64,000 nucleotides of DNA from Aricia agestis (GCF_905147365.1 NC_056425.1:8067501-8131500), one strand, 5' to 3'; numbered from the stretch's first letter, positions 21,369-32,806 are shown. Made by a program: numbers and translations. Notes: generated by a model from the letters alone, not told the origin.

Positions 21369-21490
21369 ATATGATTGGAATCTCGGAATCGGCTCCAACG
21401 ATTTTCATGAAATTTAGTATATAGGGGGCTTCGGGGGCGATAAGTCGATCCAGCTAGGAATCATTTTTAGAAAATGTCATTTTATTTTAT

Positions 21491-22896
21491 GAGTTAACGT
21501 CACAAATTTTTTAAACGTAACATCTACATGTTTGAGTTTCACTAAAATAAGAGGAGCTACTTACTTAAAAAGGGAATAATTTCAAGTTACTTATCCCTTC
21601 ATCTGTCACGAACTGTCAAACCATTTTGTGTTTTATGTATCGAAATGCTCTTCTAGGGTAAGACGCCCATTTTGGGCGCTTGACAGACGAGCTATTACTA
21701 CGAAAATAATTACTTCGGGCAAATTTTTGTTTTTGACAGACTGTACTATGAAATGACTCCAAAGATTCTGATGTGAATTATCTGACGTTCCCATATAATA
21801 TATTGCTTTTGATTGGCTTAAATTAAAACCTTAATTAATTAATAACGTCGAAAGTATCGACATTTAAGTTTGCAATAGTCGTATTACACACAGTACAAAA
21901 ACTTTACCGTTAAAATATATATATACTTACATGATTGTTATAATATATCTAAGTCTATTATAAGTTTTGAAATCTTTACTCATAGTCACATTTTTGGCGC
22001 TTTAGTACCGCTTACAATGGTTTAGTATCCTCACTATCTTTTGTTTTCAAATCGATGGGTAGATCTTTGTTTGCCATGTACGGTGAGGTCATAATTACCT
22101 TTCCATCTGACCTTGAATTATGGGTCAAAATGGGCGTCCAAGTCAATTGTGACGACTGAAAAGTATACTCTGTGTGCAATGTATTGTTATAAGGATAGTA
22201 CAATAGAATGTATCTATTATATACCAAATTTGTATAATTGGTTTTGGTTTCAAATGTTTAACACGCTTGTCACAAGACGTTTCAAACCTATGAGTAAATG
22301 CATTTAAAAAATATTGTGCCGTTACCTTAGTTTAAACAATGTTTTGTAAAACACAATTAATTAGATATTTATTGGAACAAACTTTATATAAAAAAGAAAG
22401 TTTAAAAATACTTTTTTCAGATTTTACAGAGTAAAATAATGCAGTTTATCGCGTAAAAAACATCTCCGTATTGAGCATTTTATTTCAAAGGCAGCATTAC
22501 TCATATTTTTAATTATTGTGCTAAAACTTTGCTGAAACGTTGTTTGTTAATAAAGGGAAGTAGTCCAGGAGCCTGGCAGAAAATGCGAAATAGAATTTAA
22601 AGGCAATTTACATGTAGTAGCTTATTAGAGGCGCATCCAACGGCAGGGCTGACAAGAAAACATCATTAATCAATAAACAGGAATCCACGTACTTAATGGA
22701 AAACGGCAAAAACTATAATAGTCATGCAAATTGATCGAGAAAGCCTTAGGACAAGAATGTGGCTACTTAGGGTACTTAATGTTAAGTTATGAATAATAAT
22801 AATTAGGTATTACTATTATGATCCTTATTCGTGTCACTATTCGTATAAATATTACGCTAGCTATAATGTTGTATTTGTCGTGCAGTGGCTTTTCTA
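21491..22896. other. AT-rich stretch, no gene seen
   Basis: About 1.4 kb. A small self-complementary cgcccattttgggcg lies near 21668. No open frame with recognisable content and no clear repeat. Confidence 0.45.
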
Positions 22897-23507
22897 AAGG
22901 TGGCTTTAGGACCTTTGCCGCGAGCGACCGCGACCGGTGAAAATTCAAATAAAATGCTACTTTATGACATAGATTTTTATACGTGGGAGAGCCATGCTTC
23001 GGCACGAATGGGCCGGCTCGACCGGATAAATACCACGTTCTCACAGAAAACCGGCGTGAAACAGCGCTTGCGCTGTGTTTCGCCGAGTGAGTGAGTTTAC
23101 CGGAGGCCCAATCCCCTAACCCCTACCCTATTCCCTTCCCTACCCTCAACTATTCCCTTCCCTTCCCTTCCCTTCCCTACCCTCCCCTATTACCCTATTC
23201 CGTCTTAAAAGGCCGGCAACGCACTTGCAGCTCTTCTGATGCTGCGAGTGTCCATGGGCGACGGAAGTTGCTTTCCATCAGGTGACCCGTTTGCTCGTTT
23301 GCCCCCTTATTTCATTAAAAAAATAATAATAGAATATAAGTGTCATTTTCTACTGACATTTTGGTGGCGACCCACGCTGCCGCCGGCGGCGGCGTAAAAG
23401 CTAGTTGGTAGAGTAAAATAAAACCTATCGCCAATGTCATAAAGTGGTATTTCGTTTGAATTTTCCTCGGTCGCGGTCGCTTGCGGCAAAGATACGAAAG
23501 CCACCTT
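22897..23507. mobile_element. Inverted-repeat element interrupted by Rep-A
   Basis: Left arm (aaaggtggctttaggacctt ... gctactttatgacat, 22897-22975) pairs with the right arm ending aaagccacctt (about 23440-23507), including the shared ttgccgcgagcgaccgcgac block. Rep-A copy 5 sits between them, so the inverted-repeat element is older than that insertion. Confidence 0.75.
22981..23323 (+). mobile_element. Rep-A copy 5 (nested)
   Basis: Full-length copy with tail cattaaaaaaataataata, inserted in the inverted-repeat element around it. Nearly identical to copies 3 and 4, which points to recent activity. Confidence 0.85.
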
Positions 23508-23547
23508 AACGTGTCAAATAATGAGATGAATATAGTATAATATACTA

Positions 23548-23686
23548 AGGGCCAGTTTCACCACTTCCCGATAAAGTGCCGGATAGGCTATCTACAATTT
23601 TTTTTACCGGTTCACCATACTCTATGTCAAGTTAAATGGTGGATAGCCTAACCGGCACTTATCAGGAAGTGGTGAAACAGGCTCTA
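23548..23686. mobile_element. MITE-N copy 1
   Basis: agggccagtttcaccacttc at left and gaagtggtgaaacaggctct at right; inner arms gataaagtgccggataggct and ggatagcctaaccggcact are also inverted. Same family as 48.1 and 63.4 kb. Confidence 0.8.
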
Positions 23687-23733
23687 AAGAAGGCTTTTGT
23701 TAAAATATTGTTATGTTAGGTTGTGCTCTAGAG

Positions 23734-23952
23734 CAGTGATCCGCGAAATTTGTGCTGCGAGTTGGTGCGCCCCGAAAAAAAGGTCATCGTACTTATAGTT
23801 CTAGTGCTAAGTACTAAAAAGGGACATCTCAGGACGATCGACGAAGGGGTGGGAGCTCAGAGTAAGCCACACACACATTCATTTGTGGTGTGCGTCCAAA
23901 TATTTTTATTTTTCTAGAGGTACCTTGAACACAAAAAGTTTGCGGAACACTG
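23734..23952. mobile_element. Non-autonomous hAT element (219 bp)
   Basis: Starts CAGTGATCCGCGAAATTTG, ends GTTTGCGGAACACTG, with a perfect 8-bp duplication CTCTAGAG (23726-23733, 23953-23960). Noncoding. Confidence 0.9.
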
Positions 23953-23975
23953 CTCTAGAGTAATAGACTATGGAC

Positions 23976-24252
23976 CAGGGGTCACCAATTAGTTTCGCTC
24001 GGGGTCCGTTTTAAGACATGAAATGACCTTCGCGGTCCACACATTTAAAAAATTATTCATTAAACAAATGTAATTAGGGAAATTACAAAGGTGTTTATTT
24101 GTATCAATGAGAAAAGTGTCAATTTTTGTTGCTACAATTTCATCAGAACCTATGTTGAAAATGAAATTAATTTTTAAAGAAGAACATGCTTGGTCTGCAC
24201 AATGGATCGGCGGTCCGGATGCGGACAGCGGTCCGCCATTTGGTGACCCCTG
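23976..24252 (+). mobile_element. Intact short hAT element (277 bp)
   Basis: CAGGGGTCACCAATTAG to CCATTTGGTGACCCCTG with duplication CTATGGAC/CTATAGAC (7 of 8; 23968-23975, 24253-24260). It is the uninterrupted form of the element at 5893-7310. It begins only 16 bases after the target duplication of the preceding hAT element. Confidence 0.9.
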
Positions 24253-24260
24253 CTATAGAC

Positions 24261-26326
24261 TAACACATAGACCTATCAGTCAAAAAATACGCTGTGCCCG
24301 TTGAATGATTGTAATAACTTGGATAATAAAAAAAAATTGTAAAAATATTTAGGCTGCACAACTTCAATAATGTCATTTAAAGTTATATTTTTCATGATAA
24401 CATAATTATTTATGAGTTCTAACTTATAAGACTCATCTTTAAAATCAAAAGCTTCTTAATAAACACTTTTCATTAAGACGTTTCATCTTTAACTCATTAG
24501 ATAAAATATAATGAAACGAAATTATGGTATTAAGAGAACTTCAAAAGGTGCATTAATTTGTAATCCGTATCTTAATTTTCTTTTAATATAAACACATTTT
24601 AATACCATTAAGTAATACTTAGTGAGTACTCGACAATATTTTTTACATTAGCTTGGTCTGGTACGGCACCTATATTCTGAGACCCATAACCCTGTAACCT
24701 CCATCTATGTGGATATCAATGGTTTTGCAAATCATGTTCGTATATGATGCTATGTTGATGATATGTATAGGGTTGGGACATTTGGAATTATTTAGTTTAA
24801 ATGCGTTTCAAATTAACGAAATTATAGAATTTTGATTGGTAGCGAATAGCGATATGTTGTGTTGGCATTTTATTATTATAGACTCAGCATACTGCATACA
24901 GATTAGTTCACCTGAAAAAAAAAACATTCTTATTTTTTTTTTTATTATAAATAACTTATATTGTAAGATAAACTAGCACGATTTTCGAGACACAATGATT
25001 ATGTGACTTTAAGTTTTTCTTTTAATTATTAACGTAATACTTTTTATTAAATTTATTAATCAATTCTTGAATTACTTACTAAGTTTTTAAGTAGAATTGA
25101 CTAGCTAGGTGTTTTAGGAAGGGAGGGGGTCAAGCTAAATCTTTCCAAATCTTACTAGGGAGGATGGTCGTAGCGAATATCACGTATTTTTTTTCTGTCA
25201 GAAAAACTGTAATATTGTGTGAAAAAATATTTGTATTACATGGACACCCGAGGAGGTTGAGGGGGTCAAAAATCCGCGAAAAAGCCTCACGCAATTAATG
25301 GACACCCCTCTAATAAATTTACGCCGTTTTTACCATTTTTTACATCTTGAATATAAAACCTTCTTTACTGAACTGAAAATTCCATAAAAGTTACGGTATC
25401 TCCAAGAATTACGGAACAAAACATAATCGACAATCATGGGACATCGCGTGTCCCATCACTAAACGCCGCTACATGTGTCGAACTAATGATTGGTCATTTC
25501 CCTGCGCATCTGGTCGGCGGGGAAAAAACGGTTGCTATGGCAACCAGTGTTTAGGCCTTATATGGGATAACAATTGCCAGCATCAAGTCATCACCTAGTC
25601 ACTGATATCATCATTTTGGGCTCACCTTTAATCATTGTTCATTAGACTCATTATAACATATCATTTTATGCTGATCTTATATGAAGTTGAAACAAATACC
25701 TATAATTTCGAGATTAATCTCGTTATCTTGTGATTTAGGTGATGAATTTGATCCTACAAATTGAAATACATGTTATATTCCGAGTTCATAAGGTAGATAT
25801 GTCTTCATGTATTCTACAGTCTAGACTCTAGACTACTTTTTTATGAAAATCGCCTTAATGTTTATCTTGCTCGTAAGTCGTACGTTATAATTAAAAAATG
25901 ATCTACTTACTAATAAATCAATTCACACCGTATATAAACTATACAGCTGATATTAGTAAAACAATGATTTGTACACGCCCAAATACTTTGCAAACTAGGA
26001 AAAAAATCGTCTGCATTATATAGGTACAGTCTTAGATATTTCTTAGTCAGAACTAACAAGGTTAATGCTTGGTCTATTTACTAGCCACATACCTCTAGTA
26101 TTATTAGTTGTTACACTGCTTAGAACGAAAGTTAGTTTAAAATAAATATAATAAAATATTTTATAGCAAGTAAAAGATTTTAATGTATTTATTTAACAGC
26201 TTTCTATAGTCTGCGGCTTTATATGCTTGTTCTTTGAAGACCTATTGTTTATAAAGCAGACAGGCATAGGAGTCAAGACATTCCTCTATTCAATAATGTA
26301 TTAAGTGTTCCCTTACACTTTTTTTT
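24261..26326. other. Two kb without recognised repeats or genes
   Basis: The longest stretch in the first half without a recognised transposon. It contains a GC-richer block with promoter-type motifs at 25440-25570 (see separate entry) and a ggacaccc-bearing block at 25240-25320. No open frame of note. Confidence 0.45.
25488..25565. promoter_or_regulatory. Candidate motif cluster: CCAAT, X-box, CArG box
   Basis: GATTGGT (inverted CCAAT) at 25488-25494, GTTGCTATGGCAAC (near-palindromic RFX X-box consensus) at 25531-25544, and CCTTATATGG (SRF CArG-box consensus) at 25556-25565, within 80 bases of sequence richer in CpG than its surroundings. The motifs are seen directly; regulatory function is inference, and no gene start was found beside them. 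Confidence 0.3.
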
Positions 26327-26646
26327 ATGAAATAAGGGGGCAAACGAGCAAACTCTTCTCAAATTTATTGTTTTCGGCAGAGCGAGATTCCCCTAACACT
26401 TTACTTAAAAGGGGGTCTCAAACACTGTTATTATATTGTATTTTAAGTTTGTGAATAAAGATTTTTGTATTTATTTGTATTTAAACGGGTCACCTGATGG
26501 AAAGCAACTTCCGTCGCCCATGGATACACGCAAGATCTTACGAAGAGCTGCAGGTGCGTTACCGGCCTTTTAAGTGGGAATAGGATTACAGGGTAGGGAA
26601 TAGGGAAAGGAAGGGTAGGGAATTGGACCTCCGGTAAACTCACTCA
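26327..26646 (-). mobile_element. Rep-A copy 6, truncated and interrupted
   Basis: Runs from atgaaataagggggcaaacg to ccggtaaactcactca, losing the core hairpin and the acgtggg end. A 129-base insertion splits the cgagcaaac/gggtcacctg junction. The spacer is short. Confidence 0.8.
26354..26482. mobile_element. Retroposed fragment inside Rep-A
   Basis: Flanked by AAAC on both sides (26350-26353, 26483-26486). It ends gtgaataaagatttttgtat and tttatttgtattt, that is, an AATAAA signal followed by a TTTGTA-type tail in the plus direction, like a 5'-truncated retroelement or retrocopied 3' UTR. The source is unknown. Confidence 0.55.
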
Positions 26647-27056
26647 TAGCTTTGTCCACATTGTGCCTTTTTCTGTTCATCAAGGGCATGCCTTATAGCG
26701 CTGTCAACAGCGAACGTGGTACATCTTTCTATATATATTTCTATATCTAACAGCTATAATGTATTTTTACATCTCCGTATCTTAAGATACAGAGCTAGGT
26801 AAGTATATTATGAAAATATACATTAATATTTTGATACATCTAAATACATCTCAAAACAAATATATGTGTATAATAATTACTAATTACTATACATCTCTTC
26901 TCTTCATACGATGTTCAAATATTTCTGTGATTATATTATGTGTGTGATATACACAGATATAGATATACACAGTGTTGCCACTTGCCACAAAGCTATACAT
27001 CCCGGGATGTAATGTATATTAATATACAATACCTGCTCTGTGTGTGACACCCTTTA
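26647..27056. other. AT-rich spacer, no gene seen
   Basis: About 400 bases with tatata-rich words and no recognised element. Confidence 0.4.
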
Positions 27057-27165
27057 CTAGATGACGCCCGCAACTCCGTTGCGCCAAAATTCGATTATCG
27101 CGCGAGAACCGTACACCTACCCGAGATAAAAAGTATATACACGGCCTTTCCCGGATTCTTTATCA
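27057..27165 (-). mobile_element. Hel-B 3' fragment
   Basis: actagatgacgcccgcaact, ccgttgcgccaaaattcg, atcgcgcgagaaccgtacac and gagataaaaagtatat are the reversed Hel-B end. It breaks off at ggcctttcccgga, where another repeat starts. Confidence 0.7.
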
Positions 27166-27177
27166 AGTTACTTTTTT

Positions 27178-27340
27178 TTAATGGGGAAATGCTTTGCGCA
27201 TCCCCGGCGGATTGGGGACATCAGCCGGGGTATGTGGGACTCTCCGAGGAACTACCCACTGAAACCCCGTGGTGCTCCACTCCCCGCTTAGGCATACGGG
27301 CACGATCAACCCACTGCAACTTTACTCACAGTTGATTATA
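27178..27340. repeat. GC-rich repeat fragment of unknown class
   Basis: Starts with aatggggaaatgctttgcgc and holds ccccggcggattggggacat and gaaaccccgtggtgctccac. Sharply bounded against AT-rich flanks, so probably a mobile-element piece, perhaps the 3' UTR of a LINE; not confirmed. Confidence 0.35.
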
Positions 27341-28386
27341 ATCTTATCCATAAAAAACTAGATTTTTGTTCACCGTAGTCGTAATAGCTCGCGCCAGAAT
27401 AGGGTTGTCAATTTTTCATTGAACGGACAATATTAAATTATTTAACCGTATAGAGATTCACGAGATGAGCGTAAAACAATTATTAAGGCTAGAATTACTT
27501 GATATCTAGTGTAAAAAATCTAATTCATTTCATAACTACCTAAGTTATAAATTAAATTGTTTTTTTTTTTCTAGGCGTCTTACGTAGTTCTCCTGCTGCG
27601 TACGGCATGCTGTTTAACCCATATAATACAATTTCAGTTGTCACTTAGTGCGGCATATTTGCGTATTTATCTTCCTAAACTGTTTTCTGTAAGACGAAAC
27701 AATGAATATTCTTAAATATTTTTCTATGTAAGAGCGATCTCGCACTGCATCCAATTCGTACCGAAATACATAGAACCCTTGAAAAAAATCCAGAATAGAA
27801 TTGCACTTATTTCTATGATAACTAACGCATAAAATGCGGCTCTTAAATATGTTTTGACAGCCCTGACCGCACACGACAGCGGTCGCGTGCGCACGCGTGG
27901 CTAATGTCGCCATTTGCGCTCGGATACACAGCGGCCGGCGCGGCGCGGTAACAACGATAAAAAGTAGACCAAACTGCATTACTGAAACTTGCGTTGTTTA
28001 TGAAGCTCTCCGACTTTTTTTTAACATTCCATTGTGCAGTATACTTTTTTCTTAGACTTTGTTAAAAATTAATATTATTATGTAGCAAAGATACGCAACA
28101 AAAACGGACCAATCAGAAAGCCCTATATGATGCTATGCGTACGCATAGCGAACGTTTGAGTATTGTTTGTGAATTAAAAGCCTTGTCAAAAGGAACGCAC
28201 TGAGAAATCCCTTACTTCGCATAGCAATGGTAATTAACTGAGGGAAGTATTGTTTGTGAGTACGGTACAGTCATGTAGGCTGATCACGTCCTAATAATTA
28301 TTATTTGACAAATATAAAAAGATAATCTAACTAAAGTAAAATGTCCTGTTAATGGAATCAGGCATTACTTTGCGGAAATCCATATC
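27341..28386. other. Stretch with one CpG-rich block (27840-27965)
   Basis: 27850-27955 is CpG-dense (ggtcgcgtgcgcacgcgtgg, ggccggcgcggcgcgg) in otherwise AT-rich DNA. It could be a promoter or a repeat; no splice or start signal supports a gene. A second small palindrome, atgcgtacgcat, is near 28134-28145. Confidence 0.35.
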
Positions 28387-28492
28387 TTAAAATTCAATTT
28401 GTTATTATTTTTAGCAATATTCCGCGAAATAAAAAAAGGTGGAAGTTTATTTCGCGGAATATTGCTAAAAATAATAACAAATTGAATTTTAA
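28387..28492. repeat. Perfect 47-bp stem hairpin
   Basis: Arms 28387-28433 and 28446-28492 are exact reverse complements by hand check, with a 12-base loop (aaaaggtggaag). No flanking duplication was seen. Perfect pairing over 47 bases implies a recent origin. Confidence 0.9.
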
Positions 28493-29545
28493 ATTTTCCT
28501 GTGCCTATGCTCGGTCGGATTACTGAAAAAGCCTTGAGTTCTAAGCCCAGAAGGATGAGTTATGAAGGAAAGAGAATATGATAACATAGAGCGACGTTTA
28601 GAAAACCTTCATAAAATATGTTCAGATTATCCTAAATGTAAGATTCTAATTATATAGTAGAAACTGTAGATAAAATGTTGCATTTAGTTGTACCTGGCCT
28701 AACAATTAACAAGAAAAAATTGCTAGTATTGCCTCCATTTCGATATTAACTCCATCCTGTGAAAACTTGTTTTTACTGTAAAATGATACATAGACATTTA
28801 AATCCTGTTTATTTCAAGAACATACGAACATATCAATCATAACTAATAAGTGTCCTATTACTGGCACACGGTAGCAGAGCTAAGTATAGCTTCGGACACC
28901 TCACTAGAATTACTGAGTATTCTGTACTAGAATAAAAATACTAGCGTGACCACACTGTAGGATGGTTCTGGGACAAGTTTTGAAATTTGTTTTGATATTT
29001 TAAGTAGAGCAATCTCTACTCTTTTGAAGCATGTTCTGAGGATTTTAATTGACTTGCTGGGATGGTTTCGTTTAAAACTACGACAGATAGCGCAGAAATT
29101 GGCGTGAGACATATTGCTTGAGACAAGTCAGACTATTGTCATGTGTGTGAGCATTTCGTGTGTTTTGTATAGCGATAATAATTTTGGGTATGAAGAGTTT
29201 GGACTTGTAGAGTTATTAAATAAAAACGACTTGTCTCCTCCGATGCATCTTTATTAATGATTAATCTCACTTAAAATTATTACTTAGCTTATTCTACTTG
29301 GGTGGTACAATAATTATTAAGAAGTTACGCCACAATACTCGGAACAACGTTGGACACATTGGGAAATAAGCATAAAGTTAATATCATACATTAAGCTATA
29401 CCAATACTATACTATAATATATTATAGCATAGTATTAGAATATACTAAGATATAATTATCACACTTCAAGTATTTCAAGTCAGAGTAAGCCTCGTAAGCA
29501 CAAACTTGAGGTACTTAATAGAATATTATTTCAAAGACTTTGGGA
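28493..29545. other. AT-rich stretch, no gene seen
   Basis: About 1 kb; short frames only, none with recognisable content. Confidence 0.45.
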
Positions 29546-29680
29546 ACCCAACGAGATATACGTTATTCTCATTACTTGTTCAATAATTTAGTAAGAACTA
29601 AGAATATTATTGCAAAACTTCACCCACCGAGAGCCTATACGTTTTTCTCATCACTTGTTGAATAATTTAGTAGGTATGTC
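29546..29680. repeat. Local tandem duplication
   Basis: The segment with ttctcattacttgttcaata (29568-29587) recurs as ttctcatcacttgttgaata (29645-29664), each followed by atttagta. Spacing is about 77 bases. Confidence 0.7.
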
Positions 29681-29683
29681 AAA

Positions 29684-29883
29684 TGTTAGTGTAAACACTG
29701 TTATCCTTGAAACCATCTCACTCAACGGAACTCAAAAAATCCGTCTTCATACCCATACAAATTGCCGATCCGGGCATCCGTATGGAATTTTTTTAAGAGT
29801 TCCCAGCATTGCTCTCATAGAAAAAGTTGTTCATTTTGACGGGTTCATTTGATGGTTTCAAGGAAAACGGTGTTTACACTAAT
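29684..29883. mobile_element. MITE with GTTAGTGTAAACAC ends
   Basis: gttagtgtaaacactgttat ... ccttgaaaccatc at left is inverted as gatggtttcaaggaaaacgg then tgtttacactaat at right. About 200 bases, noncoding. The 80-residue frame across it is fortuitous. A related gtaaacacct/ggtgtttac pair lies at 29975-30020. Confidence 0.75.
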
Positions 29884-31056
29884 ACACTGTATATTTCAAT
29901 ATTTTAGCAGCATAATTATAATCGTTCGTACTTCGTACATTGAGATTTGAGGGGATCCAGTCTATTGATAAATTGTAAACACCTACAAGCTACAACCACC
30001 TGTGGTGTTAAAGGTGTTTACCATTACACAGTACACACTAAACCGTGTAATACATAATAGCAATGATCTCTCGCCCTCGCGTCGACCTGATAAATCGATT
30101 AGGTTAAAACACTATTCGATTCATTCATTTAATATTATTTGAGTACAAGATTTTTGAAGTCGAATAAAACGATTCAGTCTTATATTGAACATATAAGTTA
30201 ATAGCAAGGGTACATAGTAATAGAGTCTGAAAAATAGAATAGGTTTTTAAGTATAAAATCTGCTGTTTTATGCAAAAACGCAATCTGGAACTCTGCCATC
30301 TAACTTTTGTATGAAATAACTTACAGAGCAGGTAAGTATTTCTACTAGTATTACTCTATATCCCATGACCTATCTTCGGTCTACCCTAAATGTATTCCAA
30401 AGCGACGATTCTAGTTATGAACCCAGTTTGGGAATCCCTACACCATAGATCAGCTCCGTAGGAGTTCTACAAGGTCAGATTGTAAATCTATTATTGCCAA
30501 GCAGGATCATGATAAAATTGTTGTGTCATTAGTCCAAACGGATTTGCTTTAAGCAGATATAATTTGTTCATCTAATAATTTCAAATGGTTTACAGTCAAT
30601 ATTATTTTGTTTGATACTTGGTAGTTTTATTTGTTAGTTAGTTTCATAACGTCTGAAACAATTTCGATCATACAGTATTCTGTAGGAAAGTACATGTTTT
30701 TATGGAGGCATATAATGAACGGTACATCTATAAAATCCCAGGTTACTTATTTCTTAGTTTTTTCGAAGGACTAAAGATTAAGAGAAATAAATAAAAGTTT
30801 CTAGCTTACCTAATATGTATTCGTTTTAAACTTCGCCTGCAGTCTTCACCTGAAACCAAAATAAATCACGACATTATAATAGAGCTATGGCCTATGATGA
30901 ATGATATACCTATCTGCTTGCCTTAACAATATTATGAGCACATAACTATCCTAACACTAAGTGCGTCTTAAAAGAACGAGCCCACAAGCTTTTGTATCTT
31001 ATCACAAAACAGTGGATTAAATAAACTAGGCATAACAGTTTCGTTCTTTTCAATGT
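29884..31056. other. Sparse stretch, no gene seen
   Basis: About 1.2 kb with a small inverted pair of gtaaacacc at 29975-30020 and no other recognised feature. Confidence 0.45.
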
Positions 31057-31057
31057 A

Positions 31058-31212
31058 CTATCAGAGAGTTGATTCTTAGGCAGATGGCGGACCTAAGTAA
31101 TTTGGTCGCGAGCCAAACCCCTCCGACCGGTCACAGCTAACATTGAGATAATATAAGCCGATCACATGACGTAGGTCCGTCAACGACGTAGGAATTAATT
31201 TCCTCGATGGTA
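31058..31212. mobile_element. MITE-U copy 1
   Basis: ctatcagagagttgattctt at left and aattaatttcctcgatggta at right, with inverted inner words (gcagatggcggacctaagt, acgtaggtccgtcaacgac). A second copy is at 56.1-56.25 kb. Confidence 0.7.
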
Positions 31213-31415
31213 CTGTTAGACGGTTCAGTTATAAACCTCTTTAAAAAAAAAGGATTTTATTTGTAAACAGGATTAATTCACAATTAGAATTAGAAATAGA
31301 TTTCGGTTTTACAAAATATATGAGTTTACGAAATATGCAAATGTCGCGCGATGATGTAATAGGGTGAATTGGAACTGAAGTCTCGGGCCGAATGCAGGGA
31401 TTATAATATTATTAT

Positions 31416-31622
31416 CTCTAATATATAAAAATAAGTCAGGTTTTCCTTCCTGCCGCTAGAACTCAAGAACGCACGAACCGATTTCCACGGGTTGGTATTC
31501 GTTTAAAAGGTCTCGGGCTCCGTGAGGTCTATAGAAAAAAAATAAAAAAAAACTTCAAGAGAAAAGCAGGAAAACAGGGAAAATCATTTTATGGCAAAAC
31601 AACGTTTGCCGGAACAGCTAGT
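31416..31622 (+). mobile_element. Hel-D variant without X-box
   Basis: Starts tctaatatataaaaataagt and ends aacgtttgccggaacagctagt. Body blocks gaacgcacgaaccgatttcc and ggtctcgggctccgtgaggt match 13.36-13.56 kb. Confidence 0.65.
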
Positions 31623-31644
31623 ATCATATAAGAAAGAGTAGTTA

Positions 31645-32009
31645 TAGGCCTATTGTATCTTAATCTTAATATATATATTTCTTGTGTGCGTGTGTATGTG
31701 ACTGAACTCCTCCTAAACGACTGGACCAATTTTGATGAAATTTTTTGTGTGTGTTCGTGGAGATTCGAGAATGGTTTAGATTTACAGTTTGGTCTACTGG
31801 AAAATGTTTTTTCAATTAATTTCTTATTTATAAGGAGTTGTTGATTTTGGAATGTTTTACATTAGATCCGGCGGACGGCGCTATCATCGCATTCAATATT
31901 ATTCTATTTCAATTTTAGTTTGTCCTGACAGATGGTGCTACGATTAATTTGAAAAAAATTTTGTTATTCAATTCATGTGCTGATTAAAATATTAAATAAA
32001 TAACACATA
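31645..32009 (+). repeat. Diverged Helitron-like or LINE fragment
   Basis: Contains gactgaactcctcctaaacg, actggaccaattttgatgaa and tgtgttcgtggagattcgag, the query-like wording of lepidopteran Helitron/LINE relics. No termini were readable. Confidence 0.4.
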
Positions 32010-32804
32010 GGCTACAATTTTAACCGACTTTCAAAATGGGGGAGGTGTTATGTTCGTTTTCTTATATTCAACGATTACTCCGCCGTTTGTTAACCGATTT
32101 TCAAAATTTTTCTTTTGGTATATAGGGTATCATCCCAATTTGGTATTATATTCAGAAAAGTGGTGATCTGATGAAGGATCCATAAGTAATCGAGGGAACT
32201 CCTCAAAACTTATAGGGAAACATATGGTGACTTCGGTTTCGTGAAAAGTATTCTAAGCATATGCTACCAACAAGTAAGATTTTGCACCGAGATATACCTG
32301 GTATACCGTGGTTCGGAAGGTGCTGAGAGAATTCCTGATTCTTTATAGATACAAGTTTGGGAGTTTCGGCGTTGTTTTAAGAACAGAAAGCATATGCTAC
32401 TATGCAAATTACATTCTTCATCATCATCATCATCATCATCACTACCATATTATACCATTTCATAGTCTTTTAGATCGAGACTCGAGTTTGTCAAGCGATA
32501 ATTAAAAAAAATCTATATCTACCTAATATTATAAACCTGAAGAGTATGTTTGCTTGAACGCGTCAATCTCAGAAACTACAGGTCCGATTTAAAAACTTAT
32601 CTCAGTGTTAGATAGATCATTTATCGAGTAAGACTCATCATTTATCGAGAAGGTTATATTATATTATTACTCTAAGACTAATACGACAGAAGAAACTCAG
32701 GAAAATGTGGGAAAAACGGGGGAAATATTTTTTATGGGAAAATGTACCTACGGATTCTGTAAAATTTCTAATTTACGCGGGCGAAGCCGCGCGGGACATC
32801 TAGT
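32010..32804 (+). mobile_element. Hel-F, plus-strand copy
   Basis: Goes from ttttaaccgactttcaaaat, ccgccgtttgttaaccgatt and a (CAT)n run at about 32417-32441, then a second unit starting cctaatattataaacctgaa, to gaagccgcgcgggacatctagt. The two-part layout is shared with the inverted copy at 1962-2720, about 30 kb away. Target of a SINE at its very 3' end. Confidence 0.65.
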
Positions 32805-32806
32805 AT

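Larger units (their letters stand above)
21177..21490 (+). mobile_element. Hel-C with expanded (TA)n and MITE-R fragment
   Basis: Starts atcttatatctttaaacgag; the short tatata stretch of other copies has grown to about 84 bases, followed by a MITE-R piece, and then resumes with attggaatctcggaatcggc, atagggggcttcgggggcga and tagaaaatgtcattttattt. The CTAGT end is lost. Confidence 0.7.
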
